Assembly (NCBI GenBank): GCA_964633115.1
Contig: CAZWEO010000010.1
Location: 1-64,000 of the forward strand
Source of the DNA: B30-G6 sp964633115
Lineage (GTDB): Bacteria > Desulfobacterota > Desulfobacteria > Desulfobacterales > B30-G6
Reading direction: 5' to 3'
Length of the DNA: 64,000 nt
Below are positions 1 through 8,407 of this stretch, in pieces. The translations under genes were made by a program, and so were the position numbers. Below the pieces are notes generated by a model. It was not told the DNA's origin. It saw only the letters and a program-made list of their open reading frames with translations, and did not search any database. Position 1 is the stretch's first letter, and each line of letters begins with the position of its first letter.

Positions 1-58
1 TTTGTTCTTTGAAAGGTGTGCGTTTTACTGTCATTTGAACTTGTAAGTGACTAACACG

Positions 59-104
59 TAAAACCTAAAACCGGATGAATTCTTTATTTTCAAAGAATTC
101 ATCC
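59..104 (+). promoter_or_regulatory. Heptamer repeat plus leader hairpin before an RBS
   Basis: Two TAAAACC units (59-72) are followed by a perfect 13-bp hairpin, arms GGATGAATTCTTT (73-85) and AAAGAATTCATCC (92-104) with a 6-nt loop. It lies just 5' of the AAAGGA ribosome site (about 111-115) of the substrate-binding protein. The same arrangement (AAAACCT heptamers then a GATGAATT hairpin) precedes desulfoferrodoxin near 45977-46027. The role (mRNA stabiliser or translation control) is inferred. Confidence 0.7.
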
Positions 105-122
105 AAATTAAAAGGAAAAAAA

Positions 123-953
123 ATGAAGAACTTACCCCGTCTACAAAAACAATGGCTTCCGACAATCATCCTGGCCGTACTGATTGCTTTTTTACTGAGT
201 GGGCTGGCCGTGGCCGACAACCATGACAGTACCCTGGACAAGGCCCTCAAACGCGGTGTGTTACGGGTGGGTATGTCCACCTTTGTACCCTGGGCCATGA
301 AAGACAAAACCGGTCAACTCATCGGGTTTGAAATCGATGTAGCTACCCGACTCGCCAAGGATATGGGCCTCAAACCCGAATTTGTCCCCACCAAGTGGTC
401 CGGCATCATCCCCGCCCTGACCACGGGAAAATTCGACGTAATCATCGGCGGCATGGGAATTTTGCCCAGCCGAAATCTCAAGGTTAACTTCAGCAGACCC
501 TACGACTACACCGGGATGTCCATGGTTGCCCACAAAACCAAGGCAGCCGGCTTCAATTCACTCGAGGATTTTAACAAACCGAATGTCGTCATTGCGGCCA
601 GACTTGGCAGCACAGCAGTAACCGCTACTAAAAAATATCTCCCCCAAGCTCAGATCCGTATGTTCGATGATGAATCCCAAGCATATCAAGAACTCGTCAA
701 CGGGCGCGTTCATGCTGTGGTAGGATCTGCACCGACACCGGCCTTTCAGGCCATTAAATATTCAGACCGGCTCTTTCTGCCTCTGGATTCCAATTTTACT
801 AGAGAACCCATTGGATTTGCTGTCAGAAAGGGCGATTTCGACACTCTCAATTATTTTAACAACTGGATAGGCTTTGTTGAAGCCGAAGGCTGGCTGCAGG
901 AAAGAAAACACTACTGGTTTGGGACCAAAGACTGGGAAAACCGGATTCAGTGA
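123..953 (+). CDS. Polar amino-acid ABC transporter substrate-binding protein
   Basis: A periplasmic solute-binding protein of the family-3 type (SBP_bac_3, glutamine/lysine-binding class), expected to deliver amino acids to a membrane permease. The N-terminus has a basic start, a hydrophobic core and an AVA site near residue 30, a typical Sec signal peptide. The mature part opens with LDKALKRGVLRVGMS, then GFEIDVATRLAKDMG and KFDVIIGGMGI, the usual family signatures. I chose ATG 123 because AAAGGA sits just upstream; an in-frame ATG at 75 lies inside the leader hairpin and has no ribosome site. The 3' end overlaps the permease start. The ligand cannot be read from sequence. Confidence 0.88.
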   Translation: MKNLPRLQKQWLPTIILAVLIAFLLSGLAVADNHDSTLDKALKRGVLRVGMSTFVPWAMKDKTGQLIGFEIDVATRLAKDMGLKPEFVPTKWSGIIPALTTGKFDVIIGGMGILPSRNLKVNFSRPYDYTGMSMVAHKTKAAGFNSLEDFNKPNVVIAARLGSTAVTATKKYLPQAQIRMFDDESQAYQELVNGRVHAVVGSAPTPAFQAIKYSDRLFLPLDSNFTREPIGFAVRKGDFDTLNYFNNWIGFVEAEGWLQERKHYWFGTKDWENRIQ

Positions 954-1834
954 TTCAATCCAAAACCAAATTTACTTGGCTGGACCTGTCGCTCATTCTG
1001 TTTCTGACGGCGGGGTGCGGTTGGTTTCTGTATCGCGTCAATGCCCAGGTAAGTTATCCCTGGAACTGGTCAGTTATTCCGCAGTACATCTTCCGTTTTG
1101 ACGAGACCGCAGCCAGGTGGGTACCGGGGCTCATCTCGCAGGGTGTCATCACCACCCTGCGGTTGAGTCTGTGGGCCACCATCCTGGCGTTTGTCTTCGG
1201 AACAGTCATGGGACTGTTAAGAACCGGCCGAAGCCGCCTGGGGCGCATGTTCGGATTGGGTTACGTGGAGCTCATCCGCAATATACCTGTTCTGGTGTGG
1301 ATCTTTATCTTCTACTATTTCATCAGCGATCAGCTAATGCAGGCCTTCCAGGTGGAAGATACACTGCGCAACGCCCCGGCCTTGGTCCAAAGCACAGTCT
1401 CCCTGCTCGTTGCCAAACCATCCCAGATCTCCATCTACCTGTCCGGTATCGTGGCCCTGGCAGTATATGAAGGCGCCTATGTTACCGAAATCATCCGTGC
1501 CGGGATTCAGTCCGTGGATAAAGGACAATGGGAAGCCTCGGCCGCTTTAGGATTTTCGCGCATGCAGCAGATGCGCCATGTTGTTTTCCCCCAAGCCTTC
1601 CGGACCATCCTACCGCCCCTGGCGGGTCAATTTATCTCCACCATAAAGGATTCTGCCATTGTCTCTGTGATTTCTATCCAAGAGTTGACATTTCAAGGCA
1701 TGGAACTCATGGCCGCCACCTTCATGACCTTCGAGGTCTGGATAACCATTATGGTCCTATATTTGATAATCTGCCTGATCTGCTCACTATCTGTCGATCG
1801 CCTGGAAATATATTTGAAAAAACGAACCAGCTAG
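950..1834 (+). CDS. Amino-acid ABC transporter permease (HisM/GlnP type)
   Basis: Inner-membrane permease of the polar amino-acid uptake family. Several hydrophobic segments surround the EAA-type cytoplasmic loop, seen as IIRAGIQSVDKGQWEASAALG near residues 183-203, which docks the ATPase. The GTG start at 950 overlaps the TGA of the binding-protein gene (951-953), so the two are translationally coupled. The usual ATP-binding subunit (GlnQ/HisP type) does not follow: the next gene is a hydrolase on the other strand. The ATPase must be supplied from elsewhere or has been lost. The N-terminal region is longer than in minimal HisM proteins and carries an extra hydrophobic segment. Confidence 0.88.
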   Translation: MIQSKTKFTWLDLSLILFLTAGCGWFLYRVNAQVSYPWNWSVIPQYIFRFDETAARWVPGLISQGVITTLRLSLWATILAFVFGTVMGLLRTGRSRLGRMFGLGYVELIRNIPVLVWIFIFYYFISDQLMQAFQVEDTLRNAPALVQSTVSLLVAKPSQISIYLSGIVALAVYEGAYVTEIIRAGIQSVDKGQWEASAALGFSRMQQMRHVVFPQAFRTILPPLAGQFISTIKDSAIVSVISIQELTFQGMELMAATFMTFEVWITIMVLYLIICLICSLSVDRLEIYLKKRTS

Positions 1835-2117
1835 TTAATCCTTTTTAAAAACTTGAAATAATGGGTTACTTCCTCAACTTTCAGTTTTCGTTTAGAGGTG
1901 ACGTGAAATGAATAATTCGTGTGCGATTTTCGTTGTTTGAGTCGTATAGGGATCCTTACACCAGCGCCTGATAAGGACATTTTGATTCGCGAAATTCATC
2001 GAAATGGATCATCAAAATTTAACCAAGAGACAAGCGCTGATGTTAGGATCCTTTGCGGCGAGTTCGAACAGCGCTGCGGATTATTCATTTTGCATCACCT
2101 CAATCCTGAAAGTTGAG

Positions 2118-2978
2118 TTAATTCGTCATCTCCGTTGCTGCCTTCAATATCATATCTATAATGGTTTGAGGTTTCTCCATGGGGATTAGATGACCAGCGT
2201 CTTTGATAAGGTGATACTTCCCATATTGAAAAGAGTCTGTAGCCGTCTTTAGATCGATAACGGGACGGTTGGTACTGTTCTCGCCTTCCACCACCCAGAC
2301 CGGGCAAGTAATTTGGGGCAGCATGGGCCAAGGGTCATACCCCATGCCGCCCATGAAAAGTGAGGCCTCCTTCTCCGGCGAGCAGGCCAGTTCCAACTCA
2401 GCAGATGATCCCGGAATAGTGCCATGCTCGATATAAAGATTTAGGAATTCTGCGTCCCAGTTTTTGAATAAGCCTTTACCCCGAAAATATTTTCGCGCCT
2501 GGTCGGGATCATTCCATGTGCTGCGACGCTTGATGGAACGACTCGCCAAGGGGTGATCTTCTACCCCGATCTGGACGCGGTAAAAATCCTGCGGCAGAAA
2601 AATCGGTTCGATCAAGACCATTCCGGACGCTCGGGGGCCATGGGTGGCTTCAGCAATTGTCATGACGGTAGCGCCCATGGAATGCCCCACCAAGAGCGGA
2701 TTTTCGATGACCATTCCTTCGCAAAGCCGGCAGAGGTCCTCAGCCAGCAGCATCCAACTGAGTCCGCCCTGTCGGGGATCAGTATCGCGATGATCGCAAA
2801 AATAAGGTGCGATGACCTTGCGATGTGTACAAAGCTCCCGCGCAATGGGATGCCACAGCATGGGCAAAAATCCGGTGGCATGCAGTAGTATAATCGGCGG
2901 ATCATCGCCGTCATAAAAAAGATATTGCAGATCGACATCACCAATATTCTGAACCATGGTAACGGGTCCCTCGGACAT
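2118..2978 (-). CDS. Alpha/beta-fold hydrolase
   Basis: Predicted serine hydrolase. The strand IILLHATGF (oxyanion-hole region), the nucleophile elbow GHSMG near residue 105, and a C-terminal DAGHLIPMEKP holding the catalytic histidine mark the fold. No signal peptide is visible, so it is probably cytoplasmic. I placed the start at 2978, where GGAGGTAGC precedes ATG; the longer frame to 3011 has no ribosome site. It stands alone, opposite to the flanking genes. The substrate is unknown; family members include esterases, haloalkane dehalogenases and C-C hydrolases. Confidence 0.82.
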   Translation of the reverse strand: MSEGPVTMVQNIGDVDLQYLFYDGDDPPIILLHATGFLPMLWHPIARELCTHRKVIAPYFCDHRDTDPRQGGLSWMLLAEDLCRLCEGMVIENPLLVGHSMGATVMTIAEATHGPRASGMVLIEPIFLPQDFYRVQIGVEDHPLASRSIKRRSTWNDPDQARKYFRGKGLFKNWDAEFLNLYIEHGTIPGSSAELELACSPEKEASLFMGGMGYDPWPMLPQITCPVWVVEGENSTNRPVIDLKTATDSFQYGKYHLIKDAGHLIPMEKPQTIIDMILKAATEMTN

Positions 2979-3329
2979 GCTACCTCCTATGCACTTACGC
3001 CAACGTGGCAACCTTGAGGTTTGCTATGAGCAGTTTGGCTGGGTTGACTTTTAATCTACAGCCGCTATTTTAACATTAAGGGTATGGCTGTCAACTGCGT
3101 CCAGAACCAAATTCTTTGCGCTTACATTTGGCAACGGAATTTATAGAATATCTTGAAATGATTTTTTCCGTTTACCCCGAGAAGCCGAAATCTTTGACAA
3201 GATTACAGCAAGCAAATCGACAATAGTCCACTTAAGCTTTCGGTCAAATCGCTGCAAATAATTCAAACAAAAATACCTATTAATAAAATGGTACTATGTC
3301 AAAGATAGTCGGTTTTGTAAAAAGGTAGG
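2979..3329. promoter_or_regulatory. Divergent promoter region
   Basis: The 351-bp gap separates two divergent genes and should hold both promoters; I could not pick convincing -35/-10 pairs. At about 3311-3325 the text CGGTTTTGTAAAAAG matches the terminal arm of the inverted-repeat element at 33556-33682, so this gap appears to hold a solitary end or relic of it, directly before the ribosome site of the next gene. Confidence 0.4.
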
Positions 3330-4328
3330 ATGAAAATGAAGAATGAACCATTCAAAGCATTGATTGTAGAAGAAACTGGCGACGACCAGTTTGTCCGAAA
3401 TATAAAAGAAAAATCTGTATCCGACTTACCCACAGGGGATGTCCTGATACGTGTGGCCTATTCCTCTTTGAATTACAAGGATGCGCTTTCTGCCACTGGC
3501 AACCGGGGTGTTACCCGCAAATATCCCCACACACCGGGCATCGATGCTGCCGGAACGGTCGAAGCATGCGACAATGGCAGCTTTGAACCAGGCGATAAAG
3601 TCATCGTCACCAGCTACGACCTGGGCATGAATACATCCGGCGGTTTTGGGCAAATGATCCGCGTTCCCTCAGATTGGGTTGTGCCCCTGCCTCAAAACTT
3701 GAGCTTTAAGGAAAGCATGATCTACGGCACCGCCGGTTTTACCGCTGGTATGTCCGTGCTTTCCCTAACACATACTGTCAAACCTGAAGCCGGTGAGGTG
3801 CTGGTAACCGGCGCCACCGGTGGTGTGGGTAGCATTACGATAGCCATCTTAAGCAAAATTGGCTATGAAGTCGTGGCTGTCAGTGGCAAGGCTGATGCAA
3901 CAGACTTCCTAATGGATTTGGGGGCTGTCCGCATTATTGGGCGTGAGTATTTACAAGACAAGCCAAACAGGCCCCTGTTAAAGAGTACCTGGGCCGGGGT
4001 TGTGGATACAGTTGGCGGAGGTCCACTGGCTACTGCCATCAAATCGACCCAGCCTTGGGGTACAGTTACCACCTGCGGCATGGTGGCTTCGCCAAATCTG
4101 AATATGACCGTATTCCCATTTATTCTGCGGGGCGTCAGGCTCATCGGCATCGATTCCCAAAATTGCCCCATGAAACATCGTCGGCAGGTTTGGGAGCGTC
4201 TGGCCACAGATTGGAAAATCGATCAATTAAAAACCATTTGCCGGGAAGTGCCCCTGGATGAACTCAGTCCGCATATCGATACGATCCTAAAGGGCGGTGT
4301 TACCGGACGCACGGTGGTGAGATTATAA
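3330..4328 (+). CDS. acuI: YhdH/AcuI-type zinc-free MDR oxidoreductase
   Basis: A medium-chain dehydrogenase/reductase of the YhdH/YhfP group, whose studied members (AcuI) reduce acrylyl-CoA to propionyl-CoA with NADPH. Marks are SSLNYKDALSATG near residue 50, the TPGIDAAGTVE core, and the nucleotide-binding GATGGVGSITIAILSK near 160. No structural-zinc cysteine set is seen, as expected for this group, and the length of 332 aa is normal. Two ATGs (3330 and 3336) are close to AAAGGTAGG; the second has the better spacing, so the start is uncertain by two codons. No dddP- or dmd-type neighbour is present, so acrylate metabolism is inferred from family only. Confidence 0.85.
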   Translation: MKMKNEPFKALIVEETGDDQFVRNIKEKSVSDLPTGDVLIRVAYSSLNYKDALSATGNRGVTRKYPHTPGIDAAGTVEACDNGSFEPGDKVIVTSYDLGMNTSGGFGQMIRVPSDWVVPLPQNLSFKESMIYGTAGFTAGMSVLSLTHTVKPEAGEVLVTGATGGVGSITIAILSKIGYEVVAVSGKADATDFLMDLGAVRIIGREYLQDKPNRPLLKSTWAGVVDTVGGGPLATAIKSTQPWGTVTTCGMVASPNLNMTVFPFILRGVRLIGIDSQNCPMKHRRQVWERLATDWKIDQLKTICREVPLDELSPHIDTILKGGVTGRTVVRL

Positions 4329-4354
4329 AGTTCAAAGATGCAAGGTGACACGTG

Positions 4355-4494
4355 TTCAACATTGAACATCGAACGTCCAACATCCAACTTCCAATATGGA
4401 ATCGCGGTTGCACCGCGTGTCGCTCTCTCTGAATTAAAATAAGGTAGAATTCCACATTCGATGTTCAGTGTTCGATGTTCAATGTTGTATGTTC
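4355..4494. repeat. Heptamer repeat, inverted pair
   Basis: A 7-nt-period block (TTCAACA, TTGAACA, TCGAACG, TCCAACA, TCCAACT, TCCAATA; 4355-4396) faces a complementary one (CACATTC, GATGTTC, AGTGTTC, GATGTTC, AATGTTG, TATGTTC; 4453-4494). The arms can pair across about 55 nt. It fills the gap between the MDR and MetF-like genes. The same heptamers recur near 28630, 47648 and 54634. Confidence 0.8.
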
Positions 4495-4588
4495 TATTTT
4501 TGTCATAGACCAACTTTCTTAGGATAAGTTTTCTTAAACCGGACTATCCTGAAATAGACCCAACCTTTCGAATAGAGGATCACATCTT

Positions 4589-5410
4589 ATGGATATCATT
4601 GATTTCACCAACCATGATTTCACAATATTCATCGAGGTTGTTCCCCCGGCCGGGCCAGAAGCTGCCCCCCTTCTGGATCAGCTCAAATCCACGGCTAAGT
4701 TACCCATGCAAGCCTTTAGCGTGGCCACCAATCCGGTGGCAAAACCACGTATGAGTGCCATGGCTACCTGTGCTTTAGCTCAGCATGCCACCGGCAAACC
4801 GGCGGTTCTGCATTGCACCACCCGCGATCACAACCGCCTCAGCCTGCAGGGCATGTTGTGGGGGGCCCAGGCTCTGGGCATACATACAATTCTGGCGGCC
4901 ACCGGCGATATGGTTGCCTTTACCGATCGACTCATTACCACCACCGTGCGGGATCTGGATGTACTCGGCCTGATAACCATGGCGCGGCAATCCGGTATGC
5001 AAACCGGGGTGGTAATCGATCCCCACCCGGAAACCAATGGATTTGATCTGGCCATAGACCGGCTGGGCCAGAAAGTTGACGCCGGTGCTCAGTTTGCTGT
5101 CACCCAGCCTATTTATGATCTGGTGTCGGCCGACGCCATGGCCGACGCCACCCAAAAGGCTGGCATTCCAATAATTGTGGGTATCCTGCCCTTGCGGACA
5201 GCACGCCATGCTGATTTTTTGCACGACAAAGTTGCCGGTATCAGCGTACCCAGGCCTTTACGGGACAAAATGCACGCCTCCTTCGATACTGTCAAAACCG
5301 GCAACCAGAATGCCCATGAGATGCTGGTCGCTGCCCGGGAACGCTTTGCCGGGGCCTGTATCATGCCGCCATTTGACCATTACGAGGTGCTGCCGGATAT
5401 TATGATCTAA
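4589..5410 (+). CDS. metF: Methylenetetrahydrofolate reductase family protein (MetF-like)
   Basis: A TIM-barrel flavoprotein of the MTHFR family, which interconverts methylene- and methyl-tetrahydrofolate. IFIEVVPPAGPEAAPLL holds the conserved acidic residue near position 16, and ILAATGD near 103-108 holds the TGD motif. VTQPIYD (about 173-179) and IPIIVGILPL (about 194-203) match later barrel strands. At 273 aa it is slightly shorter than enterobacterial MetF. No metV-like zinc partner or other Wood-Ljungdahl gene is adjacent. A weak GAGG lies 13 nt before the start. The N-terminal half is less conserved than in typical MetF, so it may be a divergent paralogue. Confidence 0.78.
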   Translation: MDIIDFTNHDFTIFIEVVPPAGPEAAPLLDQLKSTAKLPMQAFSVATNPVAKPRMSAMATCALAQHATGKPAVLHCTTRDHNRLSLQGMLWGAQALGIHTILAATGDMVAFTDRLITTTVRDLDVLGLITMARQSGMQTGVVIDPHPETNGFDLAIDRLGQKVDAGAQFAVTQPIYDLVSADAMADATQKAGIPIIVGILPLRTARHADFLHDKVAGISVPRPLRDKMHASFDTVKTGNQNAHEMLVAARERFAGACIMPPFDHYEVLPDIMI

Positions 5411-5507
5411 TATCCTAACTCAAGTAGCACGCCGTGGAAATTTCCGCTATCTCCCCATTTTAATACACCTTGCACACACGATTTCATTGTACTATATTGT
5501 AATACAA

Positions 5508-5520
5508 TTAAGCACATGGG
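5508..5520. promoter_or_regulatory. ATTGT-ACAAT palindrome upstream of antitoxin-like ORF
   Basis: Near this position, about 20 bp upstream of the small ORF at 5530, ATTGT and ACAAT are separated by 3 nt (text ATTGTAATACAAT). Such a site could be an operator for an autoregulated ribbon-helix-helix protein. This is inference from position and symmetry; boundaries are approximate by several bases. Confidence 0.35.
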
Positions 5521-5529
5521 AGGTGCTTT

Positions 5530-5664
5530 ATGAGTACTGCCATATCGATACGCATACGTGACCATGCGGAACTGCAGATAGCCATTGACCGGCTGCGTGA
5601 CACATCCGATCCTGTAATCAGTCTTGACGAAATGAGGAAAGGATTCCGCAATGAAGATCGGTAA
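5530..5664 (+). CDS. Small antitoxin-like protein, toxin partner absent
   Basis: A 44-residue ORF with a strong GGGAGG ribosome site. It begins MSTAISIRIRDHAELQ and ends in ISLDEMRKGFRNEDR. The start resembles the ribbon strand of RelB/ParD-type antitoxins, and the tail resembles the end of several antitoxins, with the helical middle shortened. A short palindrome lies just upstream. It overlaps the next gene by 14 bp, where a RelE/ParE-type toxin would be expected; the overlapping gene is instead a lipoprotein. It may be an internally deleted antitoxin relic or a short regulator that now couples translation of the downstream gene. Function is not established. Confidence 0.45.
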   Translation: MSTAISIRIRDHAELQIAIDRLRDTSDPVISLDEMRKGFRNEDR

Positions 5665-6319
5665 AATATTTACTAATCATCGTCATCTTATTTTTGTTAT
5701 TCCTTTATGGCTTCTACTGGTATTGGGCTGTTCCAAAGCCTATTACGGCACCATGGAAAAGATGGGAATCCACAAACGCGATATACTGGTGGACCGGGTA
5801 GAGGATGCCCGCGACGCCCAGGCTGAAGCCCAGGTGCAATTCAAGGATGCCCTGGAGCAATTCGGTTCGGTGGTCACCATTGAAAATACTGATCTAAAAG
5901 AAGCCTACGACCGGCTGAATGCCGAATATGAAGACAGCGAAGCAGCTGCCGAAGAAGTCTCCGAGCGCATCGACAAGGTGGAATCCGTAGCTGATGATCT
6001 GTTTAAAGAGTGGGAAAAAGAACTGGATCTGTATACCAACCAGGAGCTTAAAAAAACCAGCGCCAATAAACTCAGGGACACCCAAAGCCGCTACCGTGAG
6101 ATGCTGGCCAGCATGCACCGGGCGGAAAAGATTATGGACCCGGTTTTAAAAACCTTTCGCGATAATGTACTCTTCCTCAAGCACAACCTCAACGCCCAGG
6201 CCATCGGTTCCCTGCGTTCCGAGTTTTCGAGCCTCAAGGGTAAAATCGGGGATCTCATCAGCCGTATGAATGATGCCATCAATTCATCCAATCAGTTTAT
6301 TGAGGATCTAAAGCAATAA
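5651..6319 (+). CDS. DUF2959 family lipoprotein
   Basis: A predicted periplasmic lipoprotein: a basic start, a hydrophobic core, and a lipobox LVLGC at about residues 23-27, followed by SKAYYGTMEKMGIHKRDILV, characteristic of DUF2959. The rest is rich in charged residues and should be almost entirely helical coiled coil (for example EAAAEEVSERIDKVESVADD). Length 222 aa is normal. AGGAAAGGA precedes the ATG. No biochemical function is known for the family. Confidence 0.85.
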   Translation: MKIGKIFTNHRHLIFVIPLWLLLVLGCSKAYYGTMEKMGIHKRDILVDRVEDARDAQAEAQVQFKDALEQFGSVVTIENTDLKEAYDRLNAEYEDSEAAAEEVSERIDKVESVADDLFKEWEKELDLYTNQELKKTSANKLRDTQSRYREMLASMHRAEKIMDPVLKTFRDNVLFLKHNLNAQAIGSLRSEFSSLKGKIGDLISRMNDAINSSNQFIEDLKQ

Positions 6320-6375
6320 GACATATTATAATTTTTGTATTAAATATTAAATCCAGGCATCGGGGTGTATACTAT

Positions 6376-6402
6376 GTCATGCCCGCGCAGGCGGGCATCC
6401 AG
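6376..6402. repeat. REP-like palindrome (TCAT-stem-CCAG type)
   Basis: ATGCCCGC (6379-6386) and GCGGGCAT (6391-6398) form an 8-bp stem with a GCAG loop, followed by CCAGG. It shares the pattern of the four elements at 25129-25346 and of REP-like repeats common in proteobacterial intergenic DNA. It sits between convergently unrelated genes. Confidence 0.7.
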
Positions 6403-6570
6403 GTTATTCAGCCCGATTCTTTGTGACTTCTAACTTTCGCGGAAATTACGCCCATTCAGACAATTTTCGCCTATGCCCGGGCAGCTCAGCTCGGCCGTTC
6501 TACCTTTTAAATTTGATAATTCATCAACTTGAAATGACATGTTAGGAGTAAGCTCTCATAAAGGAGTAAA

Positions 6571-7254
6571 ATGATATTTCTAGATGAGCACTCACCGTCA
6601 ATTCCAGCAAAGATGCTCATGTCTATAGGTGTCTTAGCTGGAACTCTCGCTGCGACGACATTAACGACCGGCTATTCAGACTGGTTCATGATTGTTATGA
6701 ATTTTGAAAAAGTTGATGGCAATATCTACCGACAAATAGTCATGTTCATTTGCTGTTTCATTTACTTTATTAGATTCACTATAGGCCTGTTCGTTTTCAT
6801 GCAGCGAAGGATTAGCTGGTTCGAAGGTGGTCTTGTTACAGTTTTATTTTTTATGATGTTTTATTTTTTTGGTATCTCTGCAGGAAGTCACCCGGATTCA
6901 ATTGGAATAATAGACATTTTCGGGATATCTCTATTTCTGTTTGGATCTTGTATCAATACTTTGGCAGACTATCAACGGTTCTCCTGGAAAAGAAATGCCG
7001 AAAACAAAGGTCGGTTATACACCTCAGGACTCTTTAAATACGCCATGCATATTAATTACTTTGGAGATGCTATTGCCTATTTTGGGTTAGCACTGATTAC
7101 ATACAATATAGTTTGCTTGTGTATATCGATGGGTATGATTGTATATTTTATTGCATTCGAAATTCCCAGGCTCGATGAGCACCTTAGCAAGAAATATAAG
7201 CATGAATTTGCAGGATATTCTAAGACTACAAATAAGTTTGTTCCATTTATATAA
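6571..7254 (+). CDS. Isoprenylcysteine methyltransferase / DUF1295-like membrane protein
   Basis: An integral membrane protein of about six hydrophobic segments. The C-terminal region has GRLYTSGLFKYAMHINYFGD (about 148-167) and a final EIPRLDEHLSKKYKHEFAGY motif, the pattern of the ICMT/phospholipid methyltransferase/DUF1295 superfamily. These enzymes bind SAM or NADPH at this end. The tail TTNKFVPFI is the usual terminal motif. AAAGGAG precedes the ATG. The reaction is not predictable; it could be a methyltransferase or a steroid-reductase-like enzyme. Confidence 0.72.
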   Translation: MIFLDEHSPSIPAKMLMSIGVLAGTLAATTLTTGYSDWFMIVMNFEKVDGNIYRQIVMFICCFIYFIRFTIGLFVFMQRRISWFEGGLVTVLFFMMFYFFGISAGSHPDSIGIIDIFGISLFLFGSCINTLADYQRFSWKRNAENKGRLYTSGLFKYAMHINYFGDAIAYFGLALITYNIVCLCISMGMIVYFIAFEIPRLDEHLSKKYKHEFAGYSKTTNKFVPFI

Positions 7255-7265
7255 TGGTTAATTAA

Positions 7266-7661
7266 ATGGGAAAAAATAATAGGCATAGGCGGGGGGATGT
7301 CGATGAGATCTCAACCTGGACAAAACATACCCAGCGGCTCTGTTCAAAATGCAGAGCAAATTGCTGTACCATGCCGGTAGAAGTGAAAATACCAGACTTG
7401 GTCCGAATGGGTGTTCTCACAGAATTTGAAGCCAATGAGCCGATCAAGAAGCTTGCAAAAAAATTAAAAAAAGATGGGGTGATTGAACATTTGTATTTTA
7501 AAGAACAGATTTTTATGCTCGTTCGATTCGCCAATAAAGATTGCCTCTATCTCGACCCAATGAGTCGAAAATGCAAGATATATGAGAACCGTCCTGATAC
7601 TTGCAGAAACCATCCCCGTATTGGTTCACGGCCTGGTTTTTGCGCCTACGAACCAAAATAA
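7266..7661 (+). CDS. YkgJ-family cysteine cluster protein
   Basis: A small protein of the YkgJ family, thought to bind zinc or an iron-sulfur cluster. Cysteines appear as CSKCRANCC (residues 26-34) and later as CLYLD, CKIYENRPDTCR and a final FCAYEP; KCKIYENRPDTCRNHP is the family signature. It starts 11 bp after the membrane methyltransferase-like gene, so the two are likely cotranscribed. The biochemical role of the family is not settled. Confidence 0.82.
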   Translation: MGKNNRHRRGDVDEISTWTKHTQRLCSKCRANCCTMPVEVKIPDLVRMGVLTEFEANEPIKKLAKKLKKDGVIEHLYFKEQIFMLVRFANKDCLYLDPMSRKCKIYENRPDTCRNHPRIGSRPGFCAYEPK

Positions 7662-7706
7662 CCCCATGGTAAAATACGGTTATCCTTGGCAGTATTATCA
7701 ATAATT

Positions 7707-7840
7707 ATGAATTCCCCTAAGCTTTTTAAGCGTATGATTAATTTGAATCCACCCTATCTTGGAGCGGGCATAAAAATCGAACATATCAGTGCAGACTGGA
7801 AAGAGCTACATGTGTCCATGGCATTACGTTGGTATACCCC
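7707..7840 (+). pseudogene. DUF4442 (thioesterase-like) N-terminal fragment
   Basis: The first 45 residues, MNSPKLFKRMINLNPPYLG through ELHVSMALRWY, match the start of DUF4442 hot-dog-fold proteins (normally about 150 aa). The match ends abruptly near 7840, where the text becomes part of a CHASE sensor domain in another frame. The rest of the gene is missing, so this is a deletion junction between two dead genes. Confidence 0.7.
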
Positions 7841-8275
7841 TTGGAAACTAATATGGCTGCCTTTGGCTATGACATTGCTTCTGACAAAACGCGCTTAAAT
7901 GCCATCACAAGGGCATTTAATTCAGGAGAACTATCTGTCACAAGCAGGATCACAGTGGTACAGGAAACAGGCAACCAATTCGAGGTGCTGCTGCTACAGC
8001 CGACCTATTATCAAGATGCTCCTTTGAACACGCCGCAAGAACGTTGGGAACATTCGCAGAACGTCAGTGGAAAATTGTGCTTAGCTCATCGGAACTTTTT
8101 TATCGCTCTCATAAGATGTGGCAGCCTTGGATTGTTTTATTTGGATTGTTAGCATTAACGACTCTTTTGGCATTCTTCATGCTCCCGATGAAGTAAAAGT
8201 TTTAAGAGGCATAATTCCCATCTGTGCATCGTGCAAGAAAATCAGGGACGACAAATATGAACTCTTGGCAACAAT
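7841..8275 (+). pseudogene. Remnant of a CHASE-domain sensor protein
   Basis: One frame reads AAFGYDIASDKTRLNAI then SRITVVQETGNQFEVLLLQP, the core of a CHASE extracellular sensing domain. Another frame gives a transmembrane stretch (LFGLLALTTLLAFFMLP, about 8132-8190), and a third, near 8198-8275, gives VLRGIIPICASCKKIRDDK. That last motif usually lies between PAS and output domains of kinases or cyclases. The pieces are out of frame with stops between them and large deletions, so the gene is dead. Confidence 0.7.
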
Positions 8276-8407
8276 TTAGATATCAAGGGGCCATTATTTG
8301 TACGCATTCGGGTAAACCCTATCTTACAACCTGATTTGGCCGAAAGCCATAACAGATTCCCAGGAAAACAGGTGTATTCGTGCATTATTAGATGGTATAC
8401 TAATAGC

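Noticed and set aside
74..122. Upstream in-frame ATG at 75 as start of the binding protein
   Set aside because: It lies inside a perfect hairpin, has no ribosome site, and would put extra polar residues before the signal peptide.
1919..2189. Short plus-strand frames between the permease and the hydrolase
   Set aside because: No ribosome site and no recognisable protein.
4355..4494. CRISPR array
   Set aside because: Units are 7 nt with no spacers and no cas genes nearby.
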